DNA from: Afipia clevelandensis ATCC 49720
GTDB lineage: Bacteria > Pseudomonadota > Alphaproteobacteria > Rhizobiales > Xanthobacteraceae
Assembly (NCBI RefSeq): GCF_000336555.1
Contig: NZ_KB375281.1
Coordinates: 2,491,954 to 2,555,953, forward strand
Length of the DNA stretch: 64,000 nt
Direction of reading: 5' to 3'
The position numbers and the translations under genes are program-made. The notes beneath the pieces were generated by a model. The model made no database searches and was not told the DNA's origin. It saw only the letters and a list, made by a program, of their open reading frames with translations. Positions 15,012-22,299 of this stretch are shown here, piece by piece (within the stretch, counting starts at the first letter, position 1; each line of letters begins with the position of its first letter).

Positions 15012-16691
15012 ATGACTGATCGATTCACGAAGACTGATTCACAGAACGTCCTTGCGGTTGCAAAACGACAGCCGTTACTCGTTCGCCATCTTGGCCATAT
15101 GCGACAACGACACGATGAACGACACCTCGGATTTGTAGTCGGCGCAGGCGTATCTGAGCAAGCTGGCGTCCCTCTTTGGAAAGAGCTAATACAGCGATTG
15201 TCAAAGTTTTATGGCGAACACGGAACACCCGAAAGCTATGCGAGCTCGCAACTCTCAGCAACCCTAATAGCTCAGTTCATTTTCAATCGCTTTAAAGCTA
15301 GCCAAACGCGAAAAACTTACCCAATTGAACCGCGTTTGGTGCCAGTCGCCGTTCGCGATGAATGGTACAGACACATATACGACGCCATCTACCGTGACGT
15401 TCCGAAAGATTTCAATGCGCTAGCAGAGAAACACCCTTACTTAGCAGAGCTAGCAAGCTTAATCTTCCACTCCCCTTTCTGCCTATCTTTGAATTTCGAC
15501 GACATTCTCGATGGCGCCGCCCAACGCAGGCACTCCTCCACTTCTCCATTCGACAAACCTAACATCATTTGGCGTCCCCCAACGGTTGACCGCCCGAACG
15601 GATGCGTCATCTATCATGTAAACGGCTATCTCCCACAAAGAAAGGGAGCGAGCCGTAGTGACAATATTGTTCTTACGGAAGATTCATTTGCTGCATTGCT
15701 GGCCTCACCAAACATCGCAAGCACTGAGTATGTAACGAGTCGTGTCGTCGCCAATACGATGCTTATGATTGGTGCATCTTTCGACGACCCATCACTCCGG
15801 CATCTCTTTTATTCAACGGCACGCAGAAATCCTTCGGGATTCCATTATGTATTTCAGCACGACGAACAGGTCCGAACCAAAGAGCCAAACTGCGATGAAC
15901 AGCGAGACCGATATGAACTCAACAAAGAAATGTACAATATCGTCACTTACTTCGTGAACAGAGAGGAAATATCATCTCTTGTGAGAATGCTGGCTTTGCC
16001 AAAGGGAAAATTCAAGCAGACGCTAAATGAGGTATCTTCGGCGATAGGCGTCGAAACGGTATATCGATATTATGTCGTGGGCACTGTTAGTGCAGGGAAA
16101 TCATCGCTAATTGAGCGGCTAAGAGGTTTCAAAACATATGAAGAGTGGGCGGATCAACCGCTTGAGCTAATGTTTCGTGACCACGAGAAACTAACTCCGG
16201 GAGAGAGGGAAGAAGTAGAAGAGTGGGTAATCGGCCAACTAGCTCTTAAAGATAGCGCCCTGAAAGAAGCTGATTACGGAATCCACATTATGGACCGAGC
16301 CCCTCTTGATATGTTTGCCTTCTCTAGAACGGTCAAAGAGAATAAAGAAAAGGCAAAAAGCCTGAAGGGAAAAATTGGCTCCAATGGAGTTCAAGAAGGT
16401 GAGATAATTTATCTCGAAGCCAACGTTGAATCTCTTATGGAGCGACAATTAAGGCGAGGAAGGGGTGAGGAATGGCTGGAGAACAAGGCCTATAAAGAAA
16501 AGTCGTTAAAGCTGCAAAATGAGCAATTGAAAGTCATTTACTCACCGCACGTAAAGCCAACCGATACAACTTTGTTAAACGTGGAAGAAGTCGGGCGTCA
16601 AATCGCAGAACGCATGCTCTTCGACGATTACACTCCGGCAAATCTTGAAGAATGCCGGAAGCGCTTCGAAAAGGGGGAAAAATTGCGATGA
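15012..16691 (+). CDS. SIR2-family NADase domain fused to a nucleoside/nucleotide kinase-like domain
   Basis: 559 residues. Residues about 25-330 are a SIR2_2-type domain: GFVVGAGVSEQAGVP (NAD loop, 41-54), CLSLNFDD with Asn161, VIYHVNGY with His202, and MLMIGASFDDPSLRHLF (251-266). Asn and His are the residues usually needed for NAD hydrolysis in defence SIR2 proteins. Residues about 350-545 form a P-loop kinase-like domain: YVVGTVSAGKSSLIERL (P-loop 357-364), IMDRAPLDMFAFSR (428-439), resembling the deoxynucleoside/thymidylate kinase DR.PLD element, and a basic lid RQLRRGRGEEW. It ends overlapping the deoxyribosyltransferase gene (ATGA). Inferred role: an abortive-infection effector triggered by a nucleotide. 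AT-rich and horizontally acquired. Confidence 0.78.
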   Translation: MTDRFTKTDSQNVLAVAKRQPLLVRHLGHMRQRHDERHLGFVVGAGVSEQAGVPLWKELIQRLSKFYGEHGTPESYASSQLSATLIAQFIFNRFKASQTRKTYPIEPRLVPVAVRDEWYRHIYDAIYRDVPKDFNALAEKHPYLAELASLIFHSPFCLSLNFDDILDGAAQRRHSSTSPFDKPNIIWRPPTVDRPNGCVIYHVNGYLPQRKGASRSDNIVLTEDSFAALLASPNIASTEYVTSRVVANTMLMIGASFDDPSLRHLFYSTARRNPSGFHYVFQHDEQVRTKEPNCDEQRDRYELNKEMYNIVTYFVNREEISSLVRMLALPKGKFKQTLNEVSSAIGVETVYRYYVVGTVSAGKSSLIERLRGFKTYEEWADQPLELMFRDHEKLTPGEREEVEEWVIGQLALKDSALKEADYGIHIMDRAPLDMFAFSRTVKENKEKAKSLKGKIGSNGVQEGEIIYLEANVESLMERQLRRGRGEEWLENKAYKEKSLKLQNEQLKVIYSPHVKPTDTTLLNVEEVGRQIAERMLFDDYTPANLEECRKRFEKGEKLR

Positions 16692-17131
16692 AGCGACTCT
16701 ATCTAGCGGCCCCCCTATTCAACGCATCGGAGCAAGCATTCAACGAGCGTGTTGCAGCGATATTAGAGCAACACTTTGAAGTTTTCCTTCCACAACGCGA
16801 TGGGGGATTAGTTATCGAACTCATTCAGAAAGGCATCCCCGCCTATCAAGCAAAGCGAGAAATATTTGATCGAGACGTTGCCGCAATCATTAACGCTGAT
16901 GTAATTTTAGCAGTTTTGGACGGCAGAGCTGTAGACGAGGGAGTTGCAGTCGAGCTTGGAATGGCCTTCGCCTTCGGCAAGTTGTGCTGGGGGTTGAAAA
17001 CCGACACTCGCTCGCTTGCATGGTTCGGAGACAATCCAATGATAGAGGTGCCTTTGACGCGAATTTTTACAACTCCCAAAGAGCTAGCTGATTATCTAAC
17101 CTCGACTAAGACGTCGCTTGATCTTCATTGA
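16688..17131 (+). CDS. Nucleoside 2-deoxyribosyltransferase
   Basis: 147 residues, typical for the family, with a GGGGG ribosome site and an ATG overlapping the upstream stop. Motifs: RLYLAAPLFN (nucleoside loop), IFDRDVAAIINADVILAVLDGRAVDEGVAVELGMAFAFGK, with Asp72 in NADV and probable nucleophile Glu89 in the D.G...ELG element. Family enzymes swap bases on deoxynucleosides or hydrolyse deoxynucleoside monophosphates. Coupling to the kinase-like domain next door suggests it makes, destroys or reports a particular nucleotide. The catalytic class is well supported; the biological role is inferred. Confidence 0.85.
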   Translation: MKRLYLAAPLFNASEQAFNERVAAILEQHFEVFLPQRDGGLVIELIQKGIPAYQAKREIFDRDVAAIINADVILAVLDGRAVDEGVAVELGMAFAFGKLCWGLKTDTRSLAWFGDNPMIEVPLTRIFTTPKELADYLTSTKTSLDLH

Positions 17132-17177
17132 TACCACGCTCTTGAGTGTTTGATCCCAACGAACCGGCAGCAGTACC

Positions 17178-17366
17178 TTACATCGACACCTTGATTTCCA
17201 TACCCTCGCCCGCGCCGCTCGTTGCGCCTTCGGCGCCGTCGGGTTTCTACCAGTCCCGTCACAGGAATAGATTTTCAGCCGGGCGGGTGCTTTCATCTTG
17301 AACACATAAGTCCGCCCCTCGCCGATGCTCGCCACCAGGATGCACATGCCGGTGGCGCGGCATGCT
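17178..17366 (-). pseudogene. Decayed copy of the C-terminus of the gene at 19232-19915
   Basis: Read on the minus strand, RATGMCILVASIGEGRTYVF and KMKAPARLKIYSCDG parallel RATDKRTLAVTIGDGPTYLF and NLKAPARPKKYSYDG of the intact gene 2 kb away. The frame then shifts, and the final EIKVSM followed by TAA (17178-17180) matches EIKVAM. No 5' part is present, so this is a truncated, frameshifted paralogue at the right edge of the AT-rich island. Confidence 0.75.
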
Positions 17367-17379
17367 CCCGTGCCGTGGA

Positions 17380-18372
17380 TTATGGTTGCGACCGGCGCGA
17401 CCGGAGAAGCGTCTCCGAGGGGCGCTCGCCAAAGGCGTTGCCGTAGTCTCGCGCGAAATGACCGAGATTCGCGAAACCGCATTTGAATGCGACAGCCGTC
17501 ACCGATGTCCGCGCATCGGGACGCGAGAGCTGATCGCGCGCGTGCTTCAGCCGCACCGATTTCGCAAACGCCATCGGCGTGTAGCCGCGGCTCCGGTTGA
17601 ACGCAGCAAAGATCGCCCGCGCGCCGACACCCGTGATCGCGGACAGATCCTCGATGCGGACAGGCTGATCCCAGTTGGCCTCGATATAGGCTTCAACCTG
17701 GCGGACGGTCCACGGCGCGGCATCCTTGCCGCCGCGCTCGAGCAAATGACTGAAGGTGTGGCGGTTCGCACAAAGAAACGCGACCACGACAACCTGCTCA
17801 AGCTCATGCTGCACAAGAGGCGACAGCTCCACTGACGCGGAGTCCAGTTGCTGCGCGAGAAAGGACACGGCGCGCAGCAGATTTTGTGTCTCGGGCGAAG
17901 CCCGCGCCGACGTCTCCTCGAACCAGAGCGCTCCGGCCGGCTCCGCACCCAGAATGGCCCGCAGCTTCCGGATCATGCCCTGCTTGCTGATGCGCAGGAC
18001 GAGCTGTTCATAGCCTTCGCCGAACACAAGCGTCGCCGATTGCCCGGGCGATGTGATGCAGGATCTGCCGCCATCCGTCTCGGCAGCCCTGCCGCCGATC
18101 CGCGTCAGCGCCGTTCCTTTCAGCGAAATCTGCTGCCTGGCATAATCGGCTTCCGGAAAATCGACCGCGACTTCGGAGCCATAGGCACAGAAGCCCAGCG
18201 AGACCGTCGGCAACTGAACGAAGTTGGCGCGCGCCTCGAAATTTTCCTTTGTCAGCAGATCGAAACGCGCGGCGCCATAGACCGTGGTCAGCGTGTGCGC
18301 CATCTCCTCGGGGTTACGAGTCGAGACAATCGGAAATTTCTGAAGGGGACTGATCTGTCCAGCGATGGACAT
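17380..18372 (-). CDS. AraC-family transcriptional regulator
   Basis: About 330 residues from the ATG at 18372; the frame extends to a TTG at 18408. The N-terminal two thirds resemble the AraC_binding_2 ligand domain (LPTVSLGFCAYGSEVAVDFPEADYARQQISLKG). The C-terminal 100 residues contain two helix-turn-helices (PVRIEDLSAITGVGARAIFAAFNRSRGYTPMAFAKSVRL and TSVTAVAFKCGFANLGHFARDYGNAFGERPSETL). Ligand and targets are unknown. It borders the AT-rich island but has normal chromosomal composition. Confidence 0.88.
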   Translation of the reverse strand: MSIAGQISPLQKFPIVSTRNPEEMAHTLTTVYGAARFDLLTKENFEARANFVQLPTVSLGFCAYGSEVAVDFPEADYARQQISLKGTALTRIGGRAAETDGGRSCITSPGQSATLVFGEGYEQLVLRISKQGMIRKLRAILGAEPAGALWFEETSARASPETQNLLRAVSFLAQQLDSASVELSPLVQHELEQVVVVAFLCANRHTFSHLLERGGKDAAPWTVRQVEAYIEANWDQPVRIEDLSAITGVGARAIFAAFNRSRGYTPMAFAKSVRLKHARDQLSRPDARTSVTAVAFKCGFANLGHFARDYGNAFGERPSETLLRSRRSQP

Positions 18373-18581
18373 CCGGCGGCTCTCGTTCGAGGCAAGACAG
18401 GTGGGCAACTACTCAAAAAATGCACTCGCCACTCATAAAACGAACACGACATGAGCAGCACTTTCACTGGCGGGATTAAAGCACCGTTCGCGAATCACGC
18501 CTAAAACAAAGGCCAAGCTAGCATTCGCCAATTGCTCAAACAAATTGCACCATTGCTCCGCCAGCACGAAGAAGCCACATC

Positions 18582-18881
18582 GTGACAACGCATCTCGTCG
18601 AGACGCCCTCCCATCGCAGCTTGCTTGACGCCGACGACCCGCTTCACCGTATCGAGGCGCTCGACCGGCGGCTCACGGTCGCCATGATCCGGGCCAGCGA
18701 CACACTGCGAGAGGCCCTGGACGATATCGAGCCGGCCTACACCCGCATGTCCGCGGACACGCACAATCGTGCGTTAGATGAACATCGCGTCTTCTGGTGC
18801 AGGGTCGTGCTTGCGCGATTTATCGCGCTTCATCTGTCATCGCGGCTAACACCCGAACAGATGATGTGGTGGACACGATGA
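18582..18881 (+). CDS. Hypothetical protein upstream of a PilZ protein
   Basis: 99 residues, no recognised domain. It is mostly helical (DDPLHRIEALDRRLTVAMIRASDTLREALDDIEPAYTRM) and ends in LTPEQMMWWTR. Its stop overlaps the PilZ start (ATGA), so translation is probably coupled and the two products may act together. A long frame on the opposite strand (18501-18764) is a shadow. Confidence 0.55.
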   Translation: MTTHLVETPSHRSLLDADDPLHRIEALDRRLTVAMIRASDTLREALDDIEPAYTRMSADTHNRALDEHRVFWCRVVLARFIALHLSSRLTPEQMMWWTR

Positions 18882-19204
18882 AAAAGGAACAGCGGGCAAA
18901 ACCGCGGGTGGCGTTTCGCCATGCCTTCACGTCGCGGATTTTTGCAAGCGACGGCACATGCTCCACGGCCTGCCTCGTGCTGGATATCTCGGCCACGGGC
19001 GCGAAGGTGTCTGTCTCCGGGGCGCTCGATCCGCGGATCGAGTCAAAAAACTGTTTTCTTGTTCTGACACCGAACGGCACGGTGAGGCGGCGGTCGCGAT
19101 TGGTCTGGGACAATGGCGGACAGTTGGGCTTCGAGTTTCTGCCCGACATGCCTGCGACCGCCATGTCATCTCCGAAGCGCGCAGGCCGGCCGCTGGCGCG
19201 ATGA
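18878..19204 (+). CDS. PilZ-domain protein
   Basis: 108 residues. It begins MKKEQRAKPRVAFRHAFTSRIF, a variant of the PilZ RxxxR switch, followed by LVLDISATGAKVSVSG, the D/NxSxxG motif, and RLVWDNGGQLGFEFL at the end of the barrel. Such proteins usually bind c-di-GMP, but in this rhizobial subfamily the arginine spacing varies, so binding should not be assumed. Three GGDEF, EAL or PilZ genes in this window point to active c-di-GMP signalling. Confidence 0.82.
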   Translation: MKKEQRAKPRVAFRHAFTSRIFASDGTCSTACLVLDISATGAKVSVSGALDPRIESKNCFLVLTPNGTVRRRSRLVWDNGGQLGFEFLPDMPATAMSSPKRAGRPLAR

Positions 19205-19231
19205 ATCGTGCGGCTCCATGAGCCTCACCCC

Positions 19232-19915
19232 TCACATCGCGACCTTGATCTCGATCCCCTCGCCTGCGCCGCTCGCCGCGCCCTCAATGCCGTCGGGCTT
19301 CTGCCAGTCGCCGTCATAGGAATACTTTTTCGGGCGGGCGGGCGCTTTCAGATTGAACAGATAGGTCGGCCCGTCGCCGATGGTCACCGCCAGCGTGCGC
19401 TTGTCGGTGGCGCGGTAGACCTCGACGCTGGAATAGGCCTGCATGCGGCCGTCCGTGAGTTTCCAGTCCGGCTCGCTGTAGGGCGACGACTTGCGCGTCT
19501 CCTTGTCGCTGCGCAGCTCCATGATGATTTTTTTGTCCTTGCCGGGTGCCGCGACGCCCGGCGGCAGGCGAATCTGTGCGTTCAGCCACATCGCGCTCTG
19601 GTTGCTGGTGTCGATGTAGTCGCTGGTGCGGACCATCTCGAACACCACGCCGCCTGCCGCCAGCGCAATGATGACGCCCACGGTGGAGAGCAGAAACCGC
19701 TGTCGCCGCGCAGGATGTCCGCCGCCGCGCTTCGCCATCCGGTAGCCGAACCACGCGCCTGCGATCAGCCCGAGCGGCGCGCCGGTGAATACCCCGAAGA
19801 TCGCGGAGGAGCCTTCCATGTCGCGGACGCCGAACAGCGGGGCGAGTTCGGCGGCGATCACCATGCCGCCGACAAGGCCAATCACGCTCCACACCGCAAC
19901 GATCAGGAATGTCAT
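19232..19915 (-). CDS. Hypothetical membrane protein with an exposed C-terminal domain
   Basis: About 227 residues from the ATG at 19915 (frame open to 20023). Helices: FLIVAVWSVIGLVGGMVIAAEL, SSAIFGVFTGAPLGLIAGAWFGY and FLLSTVGVIIALAAGGVVFEMV. The 130-residue C-terminal part (WLNAQIRLPPGVAAPGKDKKIIMELRSDKETRKS... to EIKVAM) is probably extracytoplasmic. Function unknown. A decayed copy of its last 60 codons lies at 17178-17366, so the family was duplicated locally. Confidence 0.7.
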   Translation of the reverse strand: MTFLIVAVWSVIGLVGGMVIAAELAPLFGVRDMEGSSAIFGVFTGAPLGLIAGAWFGYRMAKRGGGHPARRQRFLLSTVGVIIALAAGGVVFEMVRTSDYIDTSNQSAMWLNAQIRLPPGVAAPGKDKKIIMELRSDKETRKSSPYSEPDWKLTDGRMQAYSSVEVYRATDKRTLAVTIGDGPTYLFNLKAPARPKKYSYDGDWQKPDGIEGAASGAGEGIEIKVAM

Positions 19916-20056
19916 TACGCCCGCCCCCGGGTTCAAACCGGAGCAGGTTATCGGAGAGCGGAACGCGCCGCTACGGAGCGAACGCCCTGCATCCAAAGGC
20001 AGATGGCCGGCTTCGCCCGGCAATGCCCCGCCGGCGCATCCCGGCGCGCGGCCTGC

Positions 20057-20152
20057 CTAGCTCATCACCATGCCGAACATCAGCAGGATCGCCATTCCGG
20101 CGAACGCATACCGCAGCGGACGGTCTTCGGCGATTTTCTCGATCAGCTTCAT
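20057..20152 (-). CDS. 31-residue membrane microprotein
   Basis: MKLIEKIAEDRPLRYAFAGM then AILLMFGMVMS: a charged N-terminus and one hydrophobic helix. AAGGG lies seven bases before the ATG. It sits alone between two minus- and plus-strand genes. Small size makes chance possible. Confidence 0.45.
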   Translation of the reverse strand: MKLIEKIAEDRPLRYAFAGMAILLMFGMVMS

Positions 20153-20316
20153 GAGACGGCCCTTTGTTGCCCCTGGAGATTTGGACAAAACCGTGGCGGC
20201 GATTTCGTTCCACCGCCGTTCATTTTCCTTCGCGCAGATTGCGCGCTGCCGGACCGGCGCGGGAACCTTTGCGGCTCTCGCCGGTTGATGGCGAGGTCAG
20301 ACAAGGATTGAGGATC

Positions 20317-20655
20317 ATGAAAAAGATTGCAGTTGCCCTTGCGACAGTTGCCACCGTTGCCGTCCTGTCGGCGCCAGCGGCGGAAGCCCGCGGCGGACGC
20401 AACGCCGCCGCGATCGGATTTGGCCTTGCCGCCGGTGCCCTGATTGCCGGCGCGGCTGCGTCCAATGCGTATGGTTATGGATACGGCGGCCCGGCCTATT
20501 ATGCCGGACCCGGCTATGACTCCTACGCCTACTATGGCGGCCCGGTTTACGCCGAGCCGGTTTATGGGCCGGGCTATTACCGCGCCCGCGTTTATCAGCG
20601 CAACCACAGCAACGATCCGAACCCGGTGGATATGAACCCCTACAATCCCTGGTAA
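20317..20655 (+). CDS. Exported Gly/Tyr-rich small protein
   Basis: 112 residues from the ATG at 20317, preceded by GAGG. The N-terminus MKKIAVALATVATVAVLSAPAAEA is a clear signal peptide. The mature protein starts RGGRNAAAIGFGLAAGALIAG, typical of small rhizobial envelope proteins, then becomes Gly/Tyr/Pro-rich (GYGYGGPAYYAGPGYDSYAYYGGPVY) and ends NPVDMNPYNPW. No enzymatic motif; a structural or surface role is likely. A good terminator follows. Confidence 0.75.
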   Translation: MKKIAVALATVATVAVLSAPAAEARGGRNAAAIGFGLAAGALIAGAAASNAYGYGYGGPAYYAGPGYDSYAYYGGPVYAEPVYGPGYYRARVYQRNHSNDPNPVDMNPYNPW

Positions 20656-20687
20656 CGGATCGGGCGACGCGACATCCCTGACGACGA

Positions 20688-20715
20688 AAAGCCCGGAGCC
20701 TGCTCCGGGCTTTTT
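20688..20715. terminator. Intrinsic terminator
   Basis: Stem AGCCCGGAGC / GCTCCGGGCT with a two-base loop, flanked by A4 and T5. It serves the exported Gly/Tyr protein and could also serve the convergent histidine kinase gene. Confidence 0.85.
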
Positions 20716-20752
20716 GCATGTTTTCATGCGCGCGTGGCAGAGGGCGGAGATG

Positions 20753-21724
20753 TCAGGCCTCGCGCGGCAGCACGATCCGGTAGCAATAGCCGGTCTCGGG
20801 AAACGAGGGCGTCAGTTCCGCGCCGATCTGTTTCAGCGTGACCAGAATGAGCTTCGAGCCGAAATTGTGCCCGGCGGGAGCCGCCACTTTCGGGCCGCCC
20901 AGTTCGCGCCAGTCAATGCTGATGCTGTCGTCACCGGCGCGGCAGTCGATGGCAATATGGCCGCCGGGCTGTGACAGCGCCCCGTATTTCAGCGCATTGG
21001 TGCCGAGTTCATGCACCACAAGATGCAGCGCGCGGGCCTGCCGCGCGGTCAGTTGCGCATCATCGCCGGTCAGCACCATACGCTCGGCACCATGGGGTTG
21101 CGCCACGCCGGCCTCGAGCAGCGCGCGCAGGCTGACGGTCTCGGTGCTGCTTTCATCCATCAGGCCACGCGTGTCCGCCACGGCGCAGACGCGCCGGATC
21201 AGCGTGTCCGCGAGCTGCGGGTCCTTCACCGTCTGGCGGATCAGCGAGGCGGCCACGGCAACGACATTCTTGCTGCGATGTTCGATCTCGCCGACCAGCA
21301 ATTGCCGCTCGCGCTCCTTCGCCTCGACCGCGAACAGAAGCTGGCGATGCACCAGCGCCAGCGCGATCACCAGCAGGCCGGACAGGCCGAACAGGATGAA
21401 ATTGGCAAGGTGCACCTGGTCGGGGCGCGCGAATGTAAACGCCGGTTCGGCGAAGGCCCACCACACCGTCACGATTGACAGCGCCACCGCGAGAAGGCCC
21501 GACGTCACGCCGCCGAACAGCGCGGAGATCAGCACCGCGGGAAAGAATGTCGCGAACGGCAATGTCGGGCCGAGGACGCCGAGCAGCAGCCGCGCCAGCG
21601 CGGCGGCGATCACGCAGATGACGCAGAGCAGGATCGAGGCCGGAAGGCCCAGATCAATCCGCTTCAGAAAAAGCTGCCGCCACCTGGTGTTCACGAGATA
21701 TCCTGCCCGCGCGAAGTCTTCCAT
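20753..21724 (-). CDS. HWE-family sensor histidine kinase with a DUF4118-like membrane domain
   Basis: 323 residues. Residues 25-130 contain about four helices of the DUF4118 type (LARLLLGVLGPTLPFATFFPAVLISALFGGVTSGLLAVALSIVTVWWAF). The kinase part has GEIEHRSKNVVAVAASLIRQT with phospho-accepting His149, the N-box HLVVHELGTNALKYGALS, and IDWRELGGP, the WxE element of HWE kinases. No response regulator gene is adjacent, so it is an orphan. Membrane location is clear; the signal is unknown. Confidence 0.87.
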   Translation of the reverse strand: MEDFARAGYLVNTRWRQLFLKRIDLGLPASILLCVICVIAAALARLLLGVLGPTLPFATFFPAVLISALFGGVTSGLLAVALSIVTVWWAFAEPAFTFARPDQVHLANFILFGLSGLLVIALALVHRQLLFAVEAKERERQLLVGEIEHRSKNVVAVAASLIRQTVKDPQLADTLIRRVCAVADTRGLMDESSTETVSLRALLEAGVAQPHGAERMVLTGDDAQLTARQARALHLVVHELGTNALKYGALSQPGGHIAIDCRAGDDSISIDWRELGGPKVAAPAGHNFGSKLILVTLKQIGAELTPSFPETGYCYRIVLPREA

Positions 21725-22001
21725 AAAACATCACATGCGCAAAGCGCGGCGCGCTGACGCTGCCTGCCGCGCGTCACGCAATCCTTGTGCAACCGGCACG
21801 TCCCGGATCGGGACATGCACGCGGGCGCATGCTCGCATCGCCGTGCGTCGGACGACGGCGCACAAGTGCACACATCTGCATCATGGCCGTGACATGAGTG
21901 TCCCGACATCGCGTCATCTCTTTCGCGCGGCGTGCCGCATGCCTGAATTTTCCTCAGCTCGATTTTCCGGCGCACCGCTGTTCGTTGATGCGGCAAACAG
22001 C
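21725..22001. other. Gene-free stretch before the SOS promoter
   Basis: No credible gene. It holds a CGTCCCGGATCGGGAC inverted repeat (about 21798-21813) of unknown meaning. Confidence 0.35.
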
Positions 22002-22030
22002 TTGACTCACGAAGAACAAAAAGAGAACAT
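22002..22030 (+). promoter_or_regulatory. Promoter with an embedded SOS (LexA) box
   Basis: TTGACT at 22002-22007, a 17-base spacer, then GAACAT in the -10 position. Overlapping it at 22014-22028 is GAAC-AAAAAGA-GAAC, a perfect match to the alphaproteobacterial LexA direct repeat GAAC-N7-GAAC (GTTC-N7-GTTC on the other strand). The gene at 22062 lies 31 bases downstream. Confidence 0.7.
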
Positions 22031-22061
22031 ACACCCTCACCCGTCAACACGGAAATTCGGC

Positions 22062-22283
22062 ATGTTGAACACACTCGCCTCCGGCCCGCTGCCGGAATCG
22101 GAGCGGCTGGATATGGCTGCGGATCAGGCCATCGCGGCCTGCGGCGGCGACCTGCGCAGCACCATCCGCGCGCTGATCCTTGCGAACGAATTTCTCGAGT
22201 ACGAGTTGTGCGAGATGTTCAAGGCCGTGACCAACGGCACACGCGGAAAATCGCCGGGCGAACGGGCCGACTGGTTCGACTGA
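22062..22283 (+). CDS. Small hypothetical protein, probably SOS-regulated
   Basis: 73 residues. MLNTLASGPLPESERLDMAADQAIAACGGDLRSTIRALILANEFLEYELCEMFKAVTNG is helical and acidic; the tail is basic (RGKSPGERADWFD). No named domain is recognised. The LexA-type box in its promoter (22014-22028) is the strongest clue and suggests induction by DNA damage. Small helical SOS proteins often modulate division or repair, but nothing in the sequence says which. Convergent with the diguanylate cyclase gene. Confidence 0.75.
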   Translation: MLNTLASGPLPESERLDMAADQAIAACGGDLRSTIRALILANEFLEYELCEMFKAVTNGTRGKSPGERADWFD

Positions 22284-22299
22284 TGAATCGTGGGCTGAC

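Noticed and set aside
7750-17150. Possible prophage or integrative element
   Set aside because: AT-rich genes are present, but I see no integrase, transposase, tRNA attachment site or structural phage gene; called accessory DNA only.
20838-22283. A 481-codon plus-strand frame across the HWE kinase gene
   Set aside because: Its first 400 codons are antisense to a real kinase gene. Only the last 73 codons (from 22062) look like a gene, and I call those separately.
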